Below, in pieces: positions 36,085 to 45,378 of a stretch of 64,000 nucleotides of DNA (the stretch's first letter is position 1; the number at the start of each line of letters is the position of its first letter). A model generated the notes under the pieces. It did no database searches and had not been told where the DNA came from. It worked only from the letters and a program-made list of their open reading frames with translations. This stretch comes from Aquabacter cavernae (lineage in GTDB: Bacteria; Pseudomonadota; Alphaproteobacteria; Rhizobiales; Xanthobacteraceae): positions 124,001 through 188,000 of the forward strand of contig NZ_RWKV01000016.1 in the NCBI RefSeq assembly GCF_003993795.1, read 5' to 3'. A program made the translations under genes and the position numbers.

Positions 36085-37275
36085 ATGGCTGCTTTCCGCA
36101 CCCTCGATGATGCGGACGTCGCTGGAAAGCGCGTCCTCATCCGCGTGGACCTCAACGTTCCCATGGATAACGGTCGCGTCACCGACGACACCCGCATCCG
36201 GGCGATCGAACCCACCGTGCGCGACGTGACCGAACGGGGTGGGCGGGCGATCCTGCTTGCCCATTTCGGCCGCCCCAAGGGCCGCGAGGCCGACCAGTCG
36301 CTGGCGCCCATCGCGCGGCACCTGGGCGCATGCCTGGGCCTACCGGTCCGCTTCGCCGACGACTGCATCGGGGAAGCCGCCGAGGCGGCGGTGAACGAGT
36401 TGCGCGACGGCGAGGCGCTGTTGCTGGAGAACACCCGGTTTCATGCGGGTGAAGAGAAGAACACGCCGGAATTCGTGAGCGCTCTGGCGAAGCTCGGCGA
36501 CATCTACGTCAATGACAGCTTCTCCACCGCCCACCGCGCCCACGCCTCCACCGAGGGGCTGGCCCACCAGCTTCCGGCCTTTGCGGGCCGCTCCATGGAG
36601 AGCGAGCTGGACGCGCTGGGCAAGGCCCTGGAAGCCCCCGAACGCCCGGTCCTGGCCGTGGTCGGCGGCGCCAAGGTCTCCACCAAGCTGGAATTGCTGG
36701 GGAATCTCACCGCCAAGGTGGACCTGCTGGTGATCGGCGGCGGCATGGCCAACACCTTCCTCGCGGCACTTGGCCACGATGTGGGTAAGTCCTTGTGCGA
36801 GCACGACCTTGCGCCCACCGCGCTCAAGATCATCGAGACCGCGAAGGTGGCGGGCTGCGAGATCGTCCTGCCGGTGGACGTGGTGGTGGCCAAGGACTTC
36901 AAGGCCAACGCCCCCCACCGTGTGGTGCCGGTGACCGAGGTGGCGAGCGACGAGATGATCCTCGACGCCGGCCCCGCAACAATCGCGCTGGTTCAGGAAA
37001 AGCTGAACAAGGTCAAGACGGTGGTCTGGAACGGCCCGTTCGGCGCCTTCGAACTGACGCCGTTCGATGCCGCCACCGTGGCGGTCGCCCGCTCCGTCGC
37101 CCAGGCGACCGAGGCCGGGCACCTGCTCTCCGTGGCGGGCGGCGGCGACACGGTGGCCGCGCTCAACCATGCGGACGCGGCCGGTGGCTTCTCCTACGTC
37201 TCCACGGCCGGCGGCGCGTTCCTCGAATGGCTGGAGGGCAAGGCCCTTCCCGGCGTCGAGGCACTGCGGCGCTGA
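36085..37275 (+). CDS. pgk: Phosphoglycerate kinase
   Basis: PGK interconverts 1,3-bisphosphoglycerate and 3-phosphoglycerate with ADP/ATP. The 396-residue length is normal. Visible motifs are RVDLNVPM with the substrate arginine, [36 protein letters not shown] (with Ser where many have Ala), [19 protein letters not shown] and the nucleotide loop [11 protein letters not shown]. The ATG at 36085 has GGGGAG about eight bases upstream; the longer frame is an extension into gap. It is part of the tkt-gap-pgk-fba block. Confidence 0.95.
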   Translation: MAAFRTLDDADVAGKRVLIRVDLNVPMDNGRVTDDTRIRAIEPTVRDVTERGGRAILLAHFGRPKGREADQSLAPIARHLGACLGLPVRFADDCIGEAAEAAVNELRDGEALLLENTRFHAGEEKNTPEFVSALAKLGDIYVNDSFSTAHRAHASTEGLAHQLPAFAGRSMESELDALGKALEAPERPVLAVVGGAKVSTKLELLGNLTAKVDLLVIGGGMANTFLAALGHDVGKSLCEHDLAPTALKIIETAKVAGCEIVLPVDVVVAKDFKANAPHRVVPVTEVASDEMILDAGPATIALVQEKLNKVKTVVWNGPFGAFELTPFDAATVAVARSVAQATEAGHLLSVAGGGDTVAALNHADAAGGFSYVSTAGGAFLEWLEGKALPGVEALRR

Positions 37276-37331
37276 AGCCATAATGTTACGACAATTCTCG
37301 AAGATCACGTCGCATCGGCGGCACTCCAGGG

Positions 37332-38372
37332 ATGGTGAAAACAATGAACACTGCAGAGCTTGACGCGATCGCTCAGAAGATGGTGGCGGACGGCAAGGGC
37401 ATCCTCGCCGCCGACGAGAGCACCGGGACCATCCAGAAGCGCTTCGACGCCATCGGCGTCGAGAACACCGAGGACAATCGCCGCGACTATCGCGAGCTGA
37501 TGTTCCGCACCGTTCCCGCCATGCGGGACTATGTCTCCGGCGTGATCCTGTTCGACGAGACCATCCGCCAGAAGGCCAAGGACGGCACGCGGCTGGTGGA
37601 CCTCATCACCGCCGCCGGCGCCCTTCCCGGCATCAAGGTGGATGCGGGCGCCAAGCCGCTCGCCGGCTGCCCGGGCGAGACCATCACCGAAGGCCTCGAC
37701 GGCCTCGGCGGCCGCCTGAAAGAATATTACGACCTCGGCGCCCGCTTCGCGAAGTGGCGCGCGGTGATCGATATCGGCGCGGGCATTCCCAGCTACACCG
37801 CCCTGCGCACCAACGCCCATGCGCTCGCCCGCTATGCGGCCCTGTGCCAGGAAAACAAGATCGTTCCCATCGTGGAGCCGGAAGTCCTCATGGACGGCGA
37901 CCACGGCATCGAGCGCTGCCTTGAGGTCACCGAATGGACCCTCAAGACGGTGTTCGAGGAACTCTATTACCAGCGCGTGCGCCTTGAGGGCATGGTGCTG
38001 AAGCCCAACATGATCGTGCCCGGCAAGAAGTCGCGCACCCAGGCCTCCGTCCAGGACGTGGCCGAGAAGACCGTGCGGGTGCTGAAGAACTGCGTCCCCT
38101 CCGCGGTGCCCGGCATCGCCTTCCTCTCCGGCGGCCAGTCGGACGAGGACGCCACCGCCCATCTCGACGCCATGGTGAAGCTGGGCGGACTGCCCTGGAA
38201 GCTCACCTATTCCTACGGCCGCGCCCTCCAGGCCGCCCCGCAGAAGGCGTGGGCCGGCAAGGCCGAGAATGTGGGCGCCGCCCAGGCCGCCTTCAATCAC
38301 CGCGCGCGCATGAATTCGCTGGCCGCCCTCGGCCAGTGGTCGGCCGAGCAGGAGAAGAAGGCCGCGGCCTGA
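37332..38372 (+). CDS. Fructose-bisphosphate aldolase, class I
   Basis: The product cleaves or forms fructose-1,6-bisphosphate through a Schiff-base lysine. It is about 346 residues and clearly class I: GKGILAADESTGTIQKRF, AKWRAVIDIG, EPEVLMDGDH, MVLKPNMIVPG (Schiff-base Lys near residue 224) and SGGQSDEDAT. No class II zinc motifs are present. The start is ATG at 37332 or ATG at 37344 (MNTAELDA), the latter being closer to family starts. A terminator follows at 38400, closing the glycolytic block. Confidence 0.93.
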   Translation: MVKTMNTAELDAIAQKMVADGKGILAADESTGTIQKRFDAIGVENTEDNRRDYRELMFRTVPAMRDYVSGVILFDETIRQKAKDGTRLVDLITAAGALPGIKVDAGAKPLAGCPGETITEGLDGLGGRLKEYYDLGARFAKWRAVIDIGAGIPSYTALRTNAHALARYAALCQENKIVPIVEPEVLMDGDHGIERCLEVTEWTLKTVFEELYYQRVRLEGMVLKPNMIVPGKKSRTQASVQDVAEKTVRVLKNCVPSAVPGIAFLSGGQSDEDATAHLDAMVKLGGLPWKLTYSYGRALQAAPQKAWAGKAENVGAAQAAFNHRARMNSLAALGQWSAEQEKKAAA

Positions 38373-38399
38373 CGGCCCGCCCGATCCCGCATGAACCAA

Positions 38400-38429
38400 C
38401 CCGCCGCGCCCCGTGCGCGGCGGGTTTTT
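38400..38429 (+). terminator. Intrinsic terminator after class I aldolase
   Basis: CCCGCCGCGC (38400-38409) pairs perfectly with GCGCGGCGGG (38415-38424) around a five-base loop, followed by TTTTT. It ends the tkt-gap-pgk-fba transcript 27 bases past the aldolase stop. Confidence 0.92.
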
Positions 38430-38554
38430 CTTTGCCCCCCAGGGCAATGCCGGGGCCAAGGCCCGGCCCGCCGCGTGCTACAAGCGCACGGCGATTCCGC
38501 CAACCGGGTCCTCCGCCCCGTTTTCGCCAGCTTCCTGTCCGACCGATCGATCCC

Positions 38555-39142
38555 ATGCCCGACGACAGCACCGCCATCCGCCTCATGCTCATCCTGCCCG
38601 CCGGCTTCGCTCCGGAGGCGGCCTCGGCCCTTGCCCGCGCGGGCGACGTGGCCGCGGTGATCGCCCGCTGCGGCGAGGCGCCCGAAGAGCGCGCGCGGCT
38701 CACCCGCCTCGCCGGCCTGCTCCAGCAGGAGGGCTGCGCGGTGGTGGCGGAGGGGCGGGCAGACCTTGCCAAGCCCCTCGGGCTGGACGGCGCGCATCTG
38801 GACGGCATTGGCGGCCTCAAGGCCGGCCTCCCCGCCTTGCGGCCCGGCCTGATCGCCGGGGTCGGCGGCCTCACCACCCGCCATGACGCCATGGAGGCGG
38901 GCGAGGCGGGCGCCGATTATGTGCTGTTCGGCGGCACCGGCGCGCCGTTCGAGGAGACGCTCGACGGCGTCTCCTGGTGGGCCGAGCTGTTCGAGGTGCC
39001 CTGCGTGGGCGTGGCGGGCACTCTCATGGAAGTGGTCGCCCTCGCGGGGAGCGGCGCCGACTTCATCGCGCTGACGGGCGATCTGCTGACCCCCGAAGGC
39101 GTGGCGGAGGCCCAGGCCCGCGCGGCGGGGGCCGGCGCGTGA
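38555..39142 (+). CDS. Thiamine phosphate synthase (ThiE)-like protein
   Basis: The 195-residue protein resembles the ThiE/TenI TIM barrel: LMLILPAGFAPEAASAL at the N-terminus, DGAHLDGIGGL, GVGGLTTRHDAMEAGEAGADYVLFG and the phosphate-loop region after CVGVAGTLMEV. The canonical pyrophosphate-binding residues are not all obvious, so it may be a TenI-like paralogue rather than a true ThiE. ThiE-like genes between fba and suhB are usual in Rhizobiales (recalled). The ATG at 38555 starts the barrel. Its stop overlaps the GTG start of the Sel1 gene. Confidence 0.75.
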   Translation: MPDDSTAIRLMLILPAGFAPEAASALARAGDVAAVIARCGEAPEERARLTRLAGLLQQEGCAVVAEGRADLAKPLGLDGAHLDGIGGLKAGLPALRPGLIAGVGGLTTRHDAMEAGEAGADYVLFGGTGAPFEETLDGVSWWAELFEVPCVGVAGTLMEVVALAGSGADFIALTGDLLTPEGVAEAQARAAGAGA

Positions 39143-40239
39143 CCTTTCGCCCGGTACCGCCCCTTCTCCTGAGCGCCCTCCTGAGCCTGGCTCCGGCAGT
39201 CGCTGCCTTGGGCGCGCAGGCCGCGCCCGCGTCCGCTCCGGCCGCGGCCCAGGCACCGCACCCCCCCCAGCTTCCGCCCAACCTGCCCCCATCAGCCGGC
39301 AATCTGCGCTTCAACCAGCCGACCCTGCCCAACCTGATGACTCCCACGGACAAGCCTGTCCCCGTCGCTCCCGAGGGCGCGGACATCGCCTACGGCGCCT
39401 ATCAGAGCGGCTTCTACATCACCGCCGCCCAGGAGGCGCTGAAGCGGGTGAAGGCGGGCAATGACCCCGCCGCCTTCATTCTGCTGGGCGAGCTCTATTC
39501 GCGCGGCTTCGGCGTGCCCTACGATCCGCCCCGCGCAACGGAATATTACCGGCGCGCTGCCGATGAGGGCGATGCCGGCGCCATGTTCGCGCTGGGCATG
39601 GCCGCGCTCACGGGCCAGGGCGTCGCCCAGAATGACGCCGCCGCCGCCCGCTGGTTCGAGCAGGCCGCCAAGGCCGGCCATGGGACCGCCGCCTATAATC
39701 TCGGCCTGCTCTACATGCAGGGCCGCTCCGTGCCGCCGGAAATCACCACCGCCGCGCGCTGGTTCCGCCAGGCGTCGGATGCGGGGGTTCCGGATGCCGA
39801 ATACGCGCTTTCCGTGTTGCTGCGGGAAGGCAATGGCGTGGTGCCCGACAAGTCCACCGCCATGCGCCTGCTGACCCAGGCTGCCCTCCAGGACCATGTG
39901 ACCGCCCAGGTGGAACTGGCCATCGCCACCTTCAACGGCGACGGTGTCCTGAAGAACGAGACGGCCGCGGCGGCGCTGTTCCGCAAGGCGGCCCTCTCCG
40001 GCAACGCCATCGCGCAGAACCGCTATGCCCGCCTGCTCTCCGCCGGACGGGGCGTGCCGCAGGACCGCACCATGGCGGCCGCCTGGTATCTGCTGGCGCG
40101 AATGCGGGGCCTTCCCGACGCCTATCTTGACGAAGTTGTCGCCTCTCTTCCCCCCGCGGAGCGGGAGAAGGCCGAGGCGCTCGCGCGCAAATGGGCGCTC
40201 ACCACGTCCGACATCAAGGCCCCGCCGCCGGCCCGCTGA
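39139..40239 (+). CDS. Secreted Sel1-repeat protein
   Basis: The 366-residue product has a signal peptide (PLLLSALLSLAPAVAALGAQA), a Pro-rich linker (about 28-65), and about six or seven Sel1-like repeats of about 36 residues (for example ATEYYRRAADEGDAGAMFAL, AARWFEQAAKAGHGTAAYNL and AARWFRQASDAGVPDAEYAL) to residue 340. It is probably periplasmic and acts as an interaction scaffold. The GTG at 39139 overlaps the upstream stop by four bases (GTGA) and begins the signal peptide. It is part of the thiE-like-sel1-suhB set. Confidence 0.85.
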   Translation: MTFRPVPPLLLSALLSLAPAVAALGAQAAPASAPAAAQAPHPPQLPPNLPPSAGNLRFNQPTLPNLMTPTDKPVPVAPEGADIAYGAYQSGFYITAAQEALKRVKAGNDPAAFILLGELYSRGFGVPYDPPRATEYYRRAADEGDAGAMFALGMAALTGQGVAQNDAAAARWFEQAAKAGHGTAAYNLGLLYMQGRSVPPEITTAARWFRQASDAGVPDAEYALSVLLREGNGVVPDKSTAMRLLTQAALQDHVTAQVELAIATFNGDGVLKNETAAAALFRKAALSGNAIAQNRYARLLSAGRGVPQDRTMAAAWYLLARMRGLPDAYLDEVVASLPPAEREKAEALARKWALTTSDIKAPPPAR

Positions 40240-40409
40240 CGGCCGGATCCCCCCGGGCATGCAGGATGGCAGGCCAGCCATGCCTTGACGGCGCGGCCGG
40301 GGACGGGCACACGAAGCCGCTTTCTACCATCGACCCCGATCCCGGATCGGTGCCGCATGGGTTTCGCTCAGGTGCCGCGCGCGGCCCCGCGCACTGGCAG
40401 GACAACGAC

Positions 40410-41198
40410 ATGATCCGCACTCCCCTCATGACCGTGATGGTCCAGGCCGTTCGCAAGGCGGGCCGCGCCCTCGTTCGCGATTTCGGCGAGGTCGAGAACC
40501 TTCAGGTGTCCGCCAAGGGACCGGCCAACTTCGTCTCGGCGGCAGACCGCAAGGCGGAAGAGATCCTGTTCACCGAACTCTCCAAGGCGCGGCCGGGCTT
40601 CAGCTTCCTCATGGAAGAGCGCGGCCGGGTGGAGGGCACGGACGTGTCCAACGAGTGGGTCATCGACCCCCTGGACGGCACCACCAACTTCCTTCACGGC
40701 ATCCCGCTGTTCGCGATCTCGGTGGGGCTGGTGCGCAACGGCCTTCCCTATGCGGGCGTGATCTTCAATCCGGTCGCGGATGAGCTGTACATCGCCGAAA
40801 AGGGCCAGGGCGCCTATCTCAATGACCGTCGCCTGCGCGTCGCCGCCCGGCGCAAGCTGGCCGATTGCGTGGTGAGCTGCGGCCTGCCCCATCTCGGCCG
40901 GGGCAACCATGCCCGGTTCAACCGGGAGCTTGCGGCCGTGCAGACGCAGGTGGCCGGCCTGCGCCGCACCGGCGCCGCCGCCCTCGACCTCGCCTGGGTG
41001 GCGTCCGGCCGCTTCGACGCCTTCTGGGAGCGCGACCTGCAGTCCTGGGACATGGCCGCGGGCCTTGCCCTGGTGCGCGAGGCGGGCGGCTATGTCTCGG
41101 ATCTCGACGGCGGCGACAAGGTCCTGGAGAAGGGCGACGTGATCGCCGGCAACGAGGACATGCACCGCGACCTGCTGGCGCTCCTCAAGAGCGCCTGA
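40410..41198 (+). CDS. suhB: Inositol monophosphatase family protein
   Basis: The 262-residue protein belongs to the Mg2+-dependent, Li+-sensitive phosphatases. It has the metal ligands in MEERG (Glu), WVIDPLDGTTNFLHGIP, and the C-terminal ERDLQSWDMAAGLALVREAGG motif. Substrates may be inositol phosphate or other phosphomonoesters; SuhB of E. coli also aids rRNA transcription. The ATG at 40410 with AGGA just upstream begins the family sequence; the longer frame is not family-like. It is convergent with the glycerate kinase gene, with CGGGGC/GCCCCG (41203-41218) between them. Confidence 0.92.
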   Translation: MIRTPLMTVMVQAVRKAGRALVRDFGEVENLQVSAKGPANFVSAADRKAEEILFTELSKARPGFSFLMEERGRVEGTDVSNEWVIDPLDGTTNFLHGIPLFAISVGLVRNGLPYAGVIFNPVADELYIAEKGQGAYLNDRRLRVAARRKLADCVVSCGLPHLGRGNHARFNRELAAVQTQVAGLRRTGAAALDLAWVASGRFDAFWERDLQSWDMAAGLALVREAGGYVSDLDGGDKVLEKGDVIAGNEDMHRDLLALLKSA

Positions 41199-41225
41199 CG
41201 GCCGGGGCGCCTGCCCCGTCCCGCC

Positions 41226-42500
41226 CTACCGTACGAGGATCGCGCGGAAATCGTTCACGTTGGTGAGCGTCGGGCCGGTCTTCACCAGCCGGTCGAGGCG
41301 GGCGAAGAAGCTGTAGCCGTCATTGTCCGCCAGCATGTCCAGGGGCTTCACGCCCGCAGCGGCGGCCTCCTCGAGGATCGCGGCGTCGAACCAGGCGCCC
41401 GCATTGTCCTCGGTCCCGTCCACCCCATCGGTGTCGCAGGCGATGGCCGAGAGGCCCTTTTCACCCTTCAGGGCAAGGGCGAGCGCCAGCAGGAATTCCA
41501 CATTGCGCCCGCCGCGCCCGGTGCCGCGCACCGTCACCGTGGTCTCGCCCCCCGACAGCAGCACGCCCGGCGCCGCCAGCGGCACCCCATGGGTGGCGGC
41601 GGAACGGGCGATGCCCGCGAACACGGTGGCGGCTTCGCGCGCCTCGCCCTCGATGGCGTCGCCCAGGATGAGCGGCGTGAGACCCAGTTCCCGCGCCTTG
41701 GCGGCGGCGGCTTCCAGGGCCATGAGGGGCGTCGCGATCATGTGCACCTCCTGCCCCGGCAGCGCATCGCCCGACACCGTGTTGGCGCGGATGATGGCTT
41801 CCTGGGCGGGCGTGACGGGAATGGCATAGCGCTTCATGAGCGCCAGCACGCCCTCGGGGTCCGACGCCTCGGGGACGGTGGGGCCGGAGCCGATGGCACC
41901 GGGATCGTCCCCCGGCACGTCGGAGATGAGATAGGTCACGCAGCGCGCGGGCGCGATGGCGGCGGCAAGGCGACCACCCTTGATGGCGGACAGCGACTTG
42001 CGCACCTTGTTCATGATGCCGATGGGCGCGCCGGACTTCAGCAGCGCCTTGTTGAGCGCCTGCTTGTCCTCCAGCGACATGCCCTCCGCCGGAAGGGTCA
42101 GCAGCGCCGAGGCCCCGCCCGACATGAGGCAGATGACAAGATCGTCCGGCCCGGCGGAGCGGGCGAGATCCAGGATGCGCCGGGCCGCGTCGAAGCCTGC
42201 CGCATCCGGCACGGGATGGGCCGCTTCCACGATCTCGATATGCTGCGTCTCGCAGCCATGGCCGTAGCGGGTCACGATCAGCCCCTCGCAGGGGCGCCCC
42301 CATTCCGCCTCGAACGCCCGCGCCATGCGGGCGGAGGCCTTGCCCGCGCCGATCACGATGGTGCGCCCCTTGGGCGGCGCCGGCAGGCGGCCCGCGAACT
42401 TGCCTTCCGGCAAGGCGGCGGCGAGCGCGGCCTCGAACAAGGCGCGCAGGATGTCCTGGTCGGACAGGGTTTGGGCGGTCGAAATCTCAACGGGCGGCAT
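41226..42500 (-). CDS. Glycerate kinase, type 2 (TtuD/MOFRL)
   Basis: The enzyme phosphorylates glycerate with ATP and links glyoxylate, serine or tartrate metabolism to glycolysis. The 424-residue product has the N-terminal VIGAGKASARMARA nucleotide region, AHPVPDAAG, LMSGGASALL, VRKSLSAIKGGRLA, and the C-terminal MOFRL domain with LLSGGETTVTVRGTGRGGRNVEF and ACDTDGVDGTEDNAGA. It is likely a glycerate 2-kinase. No glyoxylate carboligase or tartronate semialdehyde reductase gene is adjacent, so its pathway partner is elsewhere. Proximity to the LysR gene downstream on the same strand may be accidental. Confidence 0.9.
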   Translation of the reverse strand: MPPVEISTAQTLSDQDILRALFEAALAAALPEGKFAGRLPAPPKGRTIVIGAGKASARMARAFEAEWGRPCEGLIVTRYGHGCETQHIEIVEAAHPVPDAAGFDAARRILDLARSAGPDDLVICLMSGGASALLTLPAEGMSLEDKQALNKALLKSGAPIGIMNKVRKSLSAIKGGRLAAAIAPARCVTYLISDVPGDDPGAIGSGPTVPEASDPEGVLALMKRYAIPVTPAQEAIIRANTVSGDALPGQEVHMIATPLMALEAAAAKARELGLTPLILGDAIEGEAREAATVFAGIARSAATHGVPLAAPGVLLSGGETTVTVRGTGRGGRNVEFLLALALALKGEKGLSAIACDTDGVDGTEDNAGAWFDAAILEEAAAAGVKPLDMLADNDGYSFFARLDRLVKTGPTLTNVNDFRAILVR

Positions 42501-42575
42501 GGCGGCTCCCTGGGCTCCTCGATGGGGCGCGGCGTCGTGCGGTGCCGCGGCGGCCGGTCCCTGAGGGCGCGGTTC

Positions 42576-43505
42576 TTATGATTTCTGAGTAGCCGCCCTG
42601 CCCGCGCCGATCAATGGCCGATGGTCTGCGAAGGCCCGGCGCAGCCCCTCCGCCAACGCCTGCGCCGCCGGGGAGAGCGGGCGCCCGGCCCGCGTGATGA
42701 GGCCGAAGGCCCGCGTCACCACCGGCCGCTCCAGAAGTCGGGTGGCAAGGCCCGCGCGCGGGAACATGGCGAAGGTCAGTTCCGGCAAGGCGGTGACGCC
42801 GAGCCCCGCCGCCACCAGCGCCACTGCGGAGGGGATCTGCTCCACCTCGAAGCGCGGCACCACCGCCGCGTCCGCCGCCGCAAGGCCCCCGTCCACCTGC
42901 TTGCGCACGGAGGTGGTGCGCGCCAGCGCCACGAAGGGATAGGCACCGAGTGCGCTCCAGGGGAGCGGCCCCCGCCCCGCCAGAGGATGGCCCTTGCGCA
43001 TGAGCAGATGCACCCGGTCCGTGCCCAGCGGCTCATAGGCGAGCAGGTCGCTGGCCGGGCGCATGGTGACGGCAATGTCCGCGATGCCATCCTCCACCAG
43101 CGCCACGGCCCGCTCATGCAGCACGTCGCACACATTCAGTTCGGCGTCCGGAAAGGCGTGCCGCAAGGCATCGGCGGCGCCGGGCAGCAGCGCCGCCGCG
43201 ATGGAGGGCAGGAGGGCGATGGTCACGCGCGGGCGCCGGGCACCGCGCTCGGCAATGTCCTGGAGACCGGTGCGCACGTCCCGCGCCACCTCCTCCGCCA
43301 GCCCCGCCAGAGCACGCCCCTCCTGGGTCAAAGCGAGGCGGCGGGTGGAGCGCTCGAACAGGCGTACGCCCAGCTCGCCTTCCATGCGCCGGATGGTCTC
43401 CGACAGAGCGGGCTGGGAGATGCCCAGTTGCCCCGCCGCCTGCGTGAAACTCAGGGCGCGGGCGGCGCAGGCGAAGACTTCCAGCTGGCGGACGGTGATA
43501 TTCAT
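42576..43505 (-). CDS. LysR family transcriptional regulator
   Basis: The 309-residue protein has the N-terminal winged helix-turn-helix (MNITVRQLEVFACAARALSF, QLGISQPALSETIRRME and the LFERSTRRLALTQEG wing) and a two-lobe periplasmic-binding-like effector domain from about residue 90. It is divergent from the AtuA-like gene with a 103-base A/T-rich gap, the standard LysR arrangement, so it probably activates that cluster in response to an unknown metabolite. Confidence 0.92.
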   Translation of the reverse strand: MNITVRQLEVFACAARALSFTQAAGQLGISQPALSETIRRMEGELGVRLFERSTRRLALTQEGRALAGLAEEVARDVRTGLQDIAERGARRPRVTIALLPSIAAALLPGAADALRHAFPDAELNVCDVLHERAVALVEDGIADIAVTMRPASDLLAYEPLGTDRVHLLMRKGHPLAGRGPLPWSALGAYPFVALARTTSVRKQVDGGLAAADAAVVPRFEVEQIPSAVALVAAGLGVTALPELTFAMFPRAGLATRLLERPVVTRAFGLITRAGRPLSPAAQALAEGLRRAFADHRPLIGAGRAATQKS

Positions 43506-43608
43506 CGCTCTACCCTATGAGTCCATATAGTAGCATTATTTGACACGATGAATATCTCGCCCCAGCCTTTCCTCACCCTGCGCAGACGGGGAATGAGGAG
43601 GCGCGTTG

Positions 43609-45000
43609 ATGGTGGGACCTGCTACAGCCGGGACGGATGTCGTGCGGATCGGCTCCGGCGCCGGATTTGCGGGCGACCGCACCGATGCGGCGGGCCCGGT
43701 GGTCGCCGAACTGGCGCGCCATGACGGCCCGCGCTTCCTCATCTTCGAGACTTTGGCCGAGCGCACCCTCGCCTTGTGCCAGCTCGCCCGCCGCGCGGAC
43801 CCGGCCAAGGGCTACAGCCCTGCCTTGGAAAAGCTCCTGGCGCCCGTTCTTTCGGATTGCCTGAAGGCCGGCATTCGCATTGTCGGCAATTTCGGCGCCG
43901 CCAATCCGCAGGCCGCCGCCGCGCGCATCGCGGACCTCGCCCGCGCCATGGGCCATGCGCCGCGCATCGGCGTGGTCACGGGGTCCGACCTCGACCCCGC
44001 CCGCCCCGTGGCTGAGTATGCCGCGCGGGAGATGGGCACGCTGCTCGCCGGGCGCTCCGAGATCGTCTCGGCGGACGCCTATATCGGTGCCGCCGCCATC
44101 GCCGACGCCCTGGAACTGGGCGCGGACATCGTGGTGACCGGCCGCGTCGCCGACCCCGCCTTGGCGCTCGGCCCGCTGCTGCATGTGTTCGGCTGGTCGC
44201 CCCAGGACTGGGACAGGATGGCGGCGGGGACGCTGGCCGGGCACCTGCTGGAATGCGGCGCGCAGGTCTGCGGCGGCTATTTCGCCGATCCCGGCGCCAA
44301 GGACGTGCCGGGCCTTGCGGATGTGGGCTTTCCCATCGCCGAGATCGGCCGCGACGGCACCATCACCATCACCAAGCCGCCGGGCACGGGCGGGCGGGTG
44401 GACCGCTTCACCGTGACCGAGCAGATGCTCTACGAGATCCACGACCCCGCCGCCTATCTCACCCCCGACGTGGTCATGGACATCACGCAAGCGCGCGTGG
44501 AGGAGTTGGGGGCGGACCGGGTCCGCATCACCGGCGTGAAGGGCAAGCCCCGGCCAGAGACGCTGAAGGCCACGGTCTGCTTCGAGGCGGGCTATCTGGC
44601 GGAAGGGGAAATCTCCTATGCCGGTCCCAATGCCGCCGCCCGCGCGCGCCTCGCGGCGCAAGTGGTGCGCGAGCGCCTGGCCCGGCGGGCGCCGGGCCTC
44701 GGATTGCGGGTGGATGCCATCGGCATCGCCTCGGTCTTCAACGACACGGCGGGCGCCACGCTGGACGGCCTGTTCCCGGCCACTGAGAGCGCGGACGTGC
44801 GCCTGCGCTTCTCCGCCCAGTCCTCGGACAAGGCCCTGCTCGATCTGATGCTGGACGAGGTGGAAGGCCTTTACTGCGCGGGCCCGGCGGGTGGAGGGGG
44901 CGTGCGGCGCCATCTCACCGCGCGCCTCGCCAGCGCCTCCTGCCTCGTGGAGCGCGCCTGGACCGCCCCCCGCGCCACCCTGTTCGGAGCGGCGTCATGA
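43609..45000 (+). CDS. AtuA-like (DUF1446) protein
   Basis: The product is about 463 residues and matches the DUF1446/AtuA N-terminal region: IGSGAGFAGDR at the start, LKAGIRIVGNFGAANP, IVVTGRVADPALALGPLLHVFGW, HLLECGAQVCGGYFADP and TVTEQMLYEIHDP. AtuA is named from acyclic terpene utilisation in Pseudomonas, but the reaction is not established, and many homologues occur in clusters for other organic acids. ATG at 43609 is chosen, eight bases after AGGAG; TTG just before it is possible. Unlike the two-domain forms, the C-terminal domain is encoded by the next, overlapping gene. Confidence 0.85.
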   Translation: MVGPATAGTDVVRIGSGAGFAGDRTDAAGPVVAELARHDGPRFLIFETLAERTLALCQLARRADPAKGYSPALEKLLAPVLSDCLKAGIRIVGNFGAANPQAAAARIADLARAMGHAPRIGVVTGSDLDPARPVAEYAAREMGTLLAGRSEIVSADAYIGAAAIADALELGADIVVTGRVADPALALGPLLHVFGWSPQDWDRMAAGTLAGHLLECGAQVCGGYFADPGAKDVPGLADVGFPIAEIGRDGTITITKPPGTGGRVDRFTVTEQMLYEIHDPAAYLTPDVVMDITQARVEELGADRVRITGVKGKPRPETLKATVCFEAGYLAEGEISYAGPNAAARARLAAQVVRERLARRAPGLGLRVDAIGIASVFNDTAGATLDGLFPATESADVRLRFSAQSSDKALLDLMLDEVEGLYCAGPAGGGGVRRHLTARLASASCLVERAWTAPRATLFGAAS

Positions 45001-45359
45001 CCGATCCCGTCCTGCTGCACCGCCTCGCCTTCGCCCGCGCGGGCGACAAGGGCAACCGGCTGAATCTCGCCTTGGTCTGCCGTGTGCCGGAGGCGTTCGA
45101 CGCGCTCGCCGCGCAGGTGACGGCCGAGCGCGTCGCCGCCCATTTCGCGGCCCGCCACCCGTCACGGGTGGTGCGCTACGACCTGCCCAATCTCAACGCC
45201 TTCAACTTCGTGCTGGACGATGTGCTGGACGGGGGCGTGAACGCCTCGCTTGGCCTCGACGGCCACGGAAAGACGCTCTCCTTCCACCTGCTGGCCTTGC
45301 CCCTCGACCCCGACGCGGCCGTGCGCCGCGCGCTTCTTGCCGTTGAAACCACAATCTGA
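44997..45359 (+). CDS. AtuA C-terminal-like domain protein
   Basis: The 120-residue protein matches the ferredoxin-fold tail of AtuA proteins: LAFARAGDKGNRLNLALV near the start and NLNAFNFVLDDVLDGG later. The ATG overlaps the upstream stop (ATGA), so the two polypeptides should form one complex equivalent to a full-length AtuA. The function is unknown beyond that inference. The Bug-type binding protein follows 19 bases later. Confidence 0.82.
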   Translation: MTDPVLLHRLAFARAGDKGNRLNLALVCRVPEAFDALAAQVTAERVAAHFAARHPSRVVRYDLPNLNAFNFVLDDVLDGGVNASLGLDGHGKTLSFHLLALPLDPDAAVRRALLAVETTI

Positions 45360-45378
45360 AAATCCGGAGGAAACACAA

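Noticed and set aside
41203-41218. Possible terminator between suhB and glycerate kinase
   Set aside because: The CGGGGC/GCCCCG stem is short and no T-run follows on either strand.
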